A stretch of DNA of 64,000 nucleotides. It comes from Dipteronia dyeriana (lineage: Eukaryota; Streptophyta; Magnoliopsida; Sapindales; Sapindaceae). The stretch spans positions 24,809,598 to 24,873,597 of the forward strand of contig CM065297.1 of the NCBI GenBank assembly GCA_032871835.1, in the 5' to 3' direction. Shown in pieces: positions 59,524 to 64,000 of this stretch. Position 1 is the first letter of the stretch, and each line of letters begins with the position of its first letter. Both the position numbers and the translations under genes were made by a program. The notes beneath the pieces were generated by a model, which was given only the letters and a program-made list of their open reading frames with translations, did no database searches and was not told the origin of the DNA.

Positions 59524-59915
59524 TAGAAATAATGTGTTTTATTGATCGATAACATTGGTGTTTTTAATTGATAGATATGAATGTGTTTAATTTTACAGGA
59601 ATGGTGTGTTTAATTGATCGATATGAGTGTTTAATTTTTCAAGAACTGTGTTTAATTGATCGATAATACTGGTCTGTTTAATTGATCGATAAAACCAATT
59701 AAACTTACCAAGGCAGTTAAATTTAACATACTAGGAAAAACCAAATAAACACACCAGGTAAATCCAATTAAACACAACTCAATTAAACACATCAGGATAA
59801 CCCAATTAAACACATAATGACAAACAAATTAAACACACCAGAAAAACCCAATTAAACACGTCAGGGCAACCCAATTAAACACACCAAACCAACTCAATTA
59901 AACACTCCAGGCCAA
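59524..59915. repeat. 22-23 bp minisatellite, head-to-head block 2
   Basis: Reverse units (59524-59690) run straight into forward units (59692-59915), with the turn at TTTAATTGATCGAT / AAAACCAATTAAAC, a short-loop inverted repeat. Confidence 0.85.
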
Positions 59916-60303
59916 CAATTCTTGTTTCCACAATTTCCAACAAGATGCAAAATCCGAACTAACAATTCTTGAAATATAATATTAACAATTTATAAAAATT
60001 ATACTAAATCCATGCAATATCAACACAATCCTTACTAGCACAAACAAGATTTAGATCCATGATAAGTTCAATAACAGTGCTGAAATCATTACTGTTTCAT
60101 CACAATAACAATAGTTTTTTCATCATGTTTCATCACAATGACACTAGTTTTTTCAACAAAATGCAGTATCATTACTAACAGTTTATGATATCCAATTTAA
60201 ACATAACCCTCAATTTAAACATAATCCTTAATAACACAAATTATTTAGATGTCGTGATTGTCTGAATCCATAGAGTTATCATATGGCCGTGTTAGACACG
60301 TAC
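59916..60303. other. Unassigned interval
   Basis: AT-rich with repeated words (CATCACAATAACAATAG / CATCACAATGACACTAG). It may be intron or 3' part of the MULE gene remnant. No ORF of note. Confidence 0.45.
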
Positions 60304-60653
60304 TTATATTGTGTCCCTCTTGTCCACATGACTTGCACTTACGACGTCGGGGTAGTGGTAGATCTGTTTGTGTCTCTCCGGAACATGTTCATCAACGCAC
60401 AACAACATTCCCACATCGATGTCATCTTTAATCTTCGGCCGGACAGGCCTGAGTTTACCATCGGTGTCCACCAAAGTTCTTAACTCAATGGTAAACCTTG
60501 TTAAGTCAACATTCGCAATGCGTTGTACCTCCCTACTCAACTCAGCATACGTCGAATTCTTAATAACTTGGACAAACTCTGTTTCACCACCCTCGTAAAA
60601 GTTTCCCACTCATTTTCCATCATAAATGATTACCAATTTCGTTGGGTCCGTAC
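60304..60653 (-). pseudogene. MULE/FAR1-type transposase N-terminal exon remnant
   Basis: Minus-strand exon from a possible acceptor (CATGCAG, AG at 60655-60654). It reads TDPTKLVIIYDGK, then TGA where Trp is expected, then VGNFYEGGETEFVQVIKNS, TYAELSREVQRIANVDLTRF, TIELRTLV and DDIDVGMLLC. This pattern (GGxW..., beta strands, SYxEL, YxLR, IxxDxD) is that of the PB1-like N-terminal region of plant Mutator-like transposases, recognised from memory. No MULE catalytic domain or SWIM finger is present nearby, so it is a fragment. Confidence 0.5.
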
Positions 60654-60721
60654 CTGCATGTGTATGAAAATAAAATTCACATTTAGAATTCAATTTATTA
60701 AACCAGTCATATTAAACAAGG

Positions 60722-62440
60722 TGCAACCAATTAAACACACCGGGGATACTACAATTAAACACATTAGAGTACTCCAACTATACATAATTGGGTAAACCAA
60801 TTAAACACACTAGGGTAATTCAATTAAACAAACCTGTGAAAACCAATTAAACGCACCAAGACAATCCAATTAAACACACCTGAGTAATCCAATTAAACAC
60901 TCCTGAGCAACCTAATTAGACACATCAGAGAAACCAAATTAAACGCACCGGGGCAATCCAATTAAACGCACCGGGGTAATCAAATTAGACACACCAGGAA
61001 AACCAATGAAACACACTGGGAAAAACTAATTAAACACACTAGGCCAATACAATTAAACACACAAGGCCAACACAATTAGACACACCTAGGCAAACCAATT
61101 AAACACACAAGAGCAACCCAATTAAACACATCATGACAAACCAAATAAACATATCAGGCCAATCCAATTAAACACACAAAGCCAACACAATTAAACACAT
61201 CAGGGAAAACCAATTAAACACACCAGGACAACCCGATTAAACACATCAGGACAAACCAAATAAACATATCAGGCCAATTCAATTAAACACACTAGGCAAC
61301 CTAATTAAACACGCTAGGGCAACCTAATTAAACACACCAAGGCAAACCAATTAAACATACCAAGGAAACCAATTAAACACACCGGGACAACCTAATTAAA
61401 CAAACTTGGGCATCCCAATTAAACACACTGGGAAAACCTAATTGAACACACATAGGCAACCTAAGTAAACACATCAGAATAAACCAGTTAAATACATCGG
61501 GGTAAAGCAATTAAACACATCGGAGTAAAACAATTAAACACACCGGAACAAACCAATTAAACACACTAGGCCAATCCACTTAAACACACCGGGGTAAACC
61601 CAATTAAACACACCGAGGTAAACCAATTAAACACACCAGAGAAACCTAATTAAACACACCAGGGCAACCCAATTAAACACACCAGGGTAACTAATTAAAC
61701 ATATTAAGGCAACCAATTATACACATATGGACAACCCAATTAAACACACCGAGGTAAATCAATTAAACACATCGGTGTAACCCAATTAAATACACCGGGG
61801 CAATTAGATCAAACACACCGGAGAAACCAATTAAATACACCGAGGTAACCCAATTAAACACACCTGAGCAACCCAATAATACACACCAGGTAAACCAATT
61901 AAACATATCAGATAAACCAATTATACATAAATGAGCAACCCAATTAAACACACCGGGGAAATCAAATTAAAAACACCACAGTAATCAAATTAAACACAAC
62001 GGGGAAACCAATTAAACATACCGGGTCAATCCAATTAAACACACAGGGGCAACATAATTAAACACAACGGGGAAAACCAACTAAACATACCAGAGTAAAA
62101 AATTTAAACACACTTGGGCAACTCAATTAAACACATCTGGGCCATCAATTAAACACACCAGGTAAACCAAATTAAACACATTATGGCAACCCAAATTAAA
62201 CACACTATGACAACCAAATTAAAGCAACCCAACTAAACACACTTGGGGCAATCCAATTAAACACGCTAGGACAAACCAATTAAACACACAGAGTTACCCA
62301 AATTAAACACATTGGGCTCCTCAAATTAAACACAGTGGCACAAACAAATTAAGCACGCTAGGGAAACCAATTAAAAACGCTATGACAAACGAATTAAACA
62401 CATCGGACAGTAGATTAAATACACCAATGCAAACCATCTT
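60722..62440 (+). repeat. 22-23 bp minisatellite, main forward array
   Basis: About 75 copies of AACCAATTAAACACACCGGGG-type units. The core AATTAAACACA is strongly kept; the other half varies (AGGGTA, GGGGCAA, AGGACAA). Translated frames give runs of VFNW / CLIG peptides that shift frame every unit, so it is not coding. Confidence 0.95.
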
Positions 62441-63110
62441 CAAATGCATCAACAAATTTGCTACCGAAACAAATCAAATAAGAATTTCAAATACGGACCT
62501 CGGTAAGATCGACCTAATTCATCCCTATTCATCATCAAATCTGAATACCAAATCAAATACGCAACAAGCAAAGCCAAATCTGAATGAATATATTGTGAGA
62601 GATTTTGAATCCAAATCCAAATGAATCTAGATCCGAATGAACACTAATATTTTAAACACACAAAACTTATGGGTTTGAGATATTTCGAAGGGTTAGAACA
62701 AAGAAATGATTTTGAACACATAAAAATTTGGGTTTTAGAGATTTTGAAGGGATTTGGGTTTGAAATTTTTTGAAGGGAATACAGAGGAGAGAGAACGAAG
62801 AGATAAATTAAGGGAGAAGAGCGTACCTGGTGGGCTGGTTTCAGAGAGAGAGAGAGAGGGCATTGGTGGAGAGAGAGAGGGAGGAGAGAGAATAATAAAT
62901 TTAACAAAAATAAATACAAAGAAAAGAGTGTGGACTGTGGACCGGTGGAGAGAAACAAGAGGAGAGAACAATAAATTTAAGAAAATTAAATATAAAAGTA
63001 AAGATGGTGGCGTGGTGGAGAGAAATAGAGGAGAAAGAACATTAAATTTAAAAAAATGAAATGAAAAAGTAGACAAAATATTAAGAGATAATGAAAATTG
63101 AAAATTGAAA
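62441..63110. other. Right flank of the minisatellite, purine-rich
   Basis: Contains a duplicated AAACACA..AAAA.TT.GGGTTT.GAGAT block (62650-62760) and a (GA)n-rich stretch (62846-62892). No gene recognised. Confidence 0.6.
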
Positions 63111-63369
63111 ATTGAGGATATTTTTGTCTCAACAGTGGATTGCTCATCTTATTAATTCTGGATAAATTTAAAAAAGCCTTTATTCTTTTCGGTTAAAAAG
63201 GGCTATTTCCTCTGATTGTTATATATAAACTTTACATGTCAAATTTTTACCAATTATTTTTCAATCAAAATTTTATTTGTAGATTCAATTCCAATATTTT
63301 TTTTACATGATAAACAAGTTGATATTAAAATAAGTTTATTGTAGTATTTAATTAAACTATTTTGTTAAA

Positions 63370-63516
63370 AGAGTAATGGTAGGTTTTCCAAATGTGTGTA
63401 GCACGTGAAGTGTTAAAATCATATCACTCACCAAATAATCTCATATTTTACAAGATGTTGAGACCTCACATGTTACACACATTTGGAAAAGAATTTGGGA
63501 AACCTAACATTACTCT
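63370..63516. mobile_element. Short MITE with AGAGTAATG termini
   Basis: 147 bp; left AGAGTAATGGTAGGTTTTCC, right (reverse complement) AGAGTAATGTTAGGTTTCCC. Subterminal CCAAATGTGTGTA is complementary to TACACACATTTGG. Flanks TTTGTTAAA and TTGTTTAAA look like a degraded 8-9 bp duplication, suggesting a hAT- or Mutator-related MITE. Confidence 0.75.
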
Positions 63517-63779
63517 TTGTTTAAATCATATATTGTCATATCTAATGGTCTATCGTTAATCGTACTCGAAATAGATAGACTTTCTTTACATTTTTCAATT
63601 TATAGAACAATGTAAGATTTGAATCCCTATCACAAAAAAGAAGGAGAAATGTACAATATTTTTGAAAAGTGGTTTTGTGTTTTAGATTTTTATTATCAAA
63701 TTTATATATATAAAAAAAATCCTAATAAGTCTTCAAATCTCAAATTTTTTGTTATTTTCTTTTCCTTTTTTTATTAAAA

Positions 63780-64000
63780 AAAATCTCAAACTTTTAGGGA
63801 TGAATAATTTATTTCTTCCCAATAGACATTCTATTGAGACAAATAGTTTATTTCGTCTCAATACACATCCTATTGAGACAAAAAAAAATCGCCCCTAAAA
63901 GTCTCGCCACTTTTACACTTTCTAGGAACGAAAAAATATATTTGTCCCAATAGACATTCTATTGGGATAAATAATTTTTGTCCTTGAAAGTCTCATTAAG
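63780..64000. repeat. CACTA-like palindromic subterminal repeats at the right edge
   Basis: Repeated TCCCAATAGACATTCTATTG / CTATTGAGAC words, each nearly palindromic, of the same kind as 55520-55860. Probably the inner part of the second CACTA end; the terminus itself lies beyond 64000. Confidence 0.6.

Larger units (their letters stand above)
56091..63213. mobile_element. Putative Mutator-like element (MULE) nested in the CACTA element
   Basis: Sequence at 56091-56205 is similar to the reverse complement of 63111-63213. Shared ordered blocks: TAACC..AAA..A, TTTTTCTAAAT.TATCC.GA.TTA, CAATCCACT.TTG..ACAAAA. Such arms of about 100 bp are typical of MULE TIRs, and a MULE/FAR1-like exon lies inside (60304-60653). 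No clear 9-bp target duplication was found, and the arms are diverged, so this is a proposal. Most of the interior is minisatellite. Confidence 0.45.

Noticed and set aside
61763..61951. Frames with repeating FNW / YLIG peptides (also 58364-58546)
   Set aside because: Unit length 22-23 bp shifts the frame each repeat; open only by chance.
60722..62440. Regular short repeats that could suggest a CRISPR array
   Set aside because: Repeats are contiguous without unique spacers, show gradual unit variation, lie in plant nuclear DNA next to transposon ends, and have no cas genes.
62644..63076. Long Ser/Leu/Phe-rich minus-strand frames and Glu/Arg-rich plus-strand frames
   Set aside because: Due to GA/CT-rich low-complexity DNA; no homology recognised.
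1..64000. tRNA, rRNA or organelle-derived genes
   Set aside because: None recognised; tRNA-like words are limited to primer binding sites of the retrotransposons.

Overview
This is 64 kb of plant (angiosperm, most likely eudicot) repeat-rich nuclear DNA. No intact host gene, rRNA, tRNA or organelle gene was recognised. The evidence for a plant is the mix of Tat-lineage and chromodomain (Tekay/Del-type) Ty3-gypsy elements, a Ty1-copia family primed by initiator tRNA-Met, and CACTA, Mutator-like and TTA-duplicating TIR elements. The species cannot be named from the sequence.

Left part (1-12290). The 3' end of a Tat-like gypsy element ('Z': integrase tail 1-576, 3' UTR, and an LTR start at 10457) is split by a second Tat element on the minus strand ('A', 698-9851). 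A has both LTRs and a perfect 5-bp target duplication (ATTAG). It keeps gag, protease and RT but has lost RNase H and integrase. Between its pol and 3' LTR it carries an antisense, intron-containing gene.

Middle (12291-48408). This is a stack of nested insertions. A minus-strand copia remnant ('E') is cut in its 3' LTR by a plus-strand Tat element of the same family as A ('B', 13075-45112, target duplication CTTTC). B has a four-fold tandem copy of its integrase/3' UTR segment (about 1.37 kb per unit). The fourth copy is broken by a chromodomain gypsy ('C', 23612-31872, minus strand) and by a copia element ('D', 32447-40004, plus strand) of the same family as E. B also carries the antisense gene (43444-40906, minus strand), with the same introns and the same promoter spacing as in A.

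Right part (48409-64000). First comes an alternating inverted array of AAGCTCGAACCC-type motifs, then AT-rich DNA, then a third copia LTR fragment ('F', 50567-52260). Two TIR elements flanked by TTA follow (52563-53465 and 53820-55369). A CACTA-type end begins at 55499, and palindromic CACTA-like subterminal repeats reappear at the right edge. Between them is a putative Mutator-like element (TIR arms near 56091 and 63213). It contains a decayed MULE/FAR1-type N-terminal exon and well over 100 copies of a 22-23 bp minisatellite in both orientations.

How the parts relate. Retrotransposon genes are all interrupted by stops, frameshifts or deletions; several stops look like cytosine-deamination changes (TGG to TAG/TGA, CGA to TGA). 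Nesting gives a relative order: E before B, B before C and D, Z before A. LTR similarity judged by eye on short samples agrees: C and D pairs are more alike than A and B pairs. The observations most worth following are the antisense spliced gene kept in two Tat elements, the integrase tandem array, the alternating hairpin array, and the two-orientation minisatellite inside a DNA transposon.
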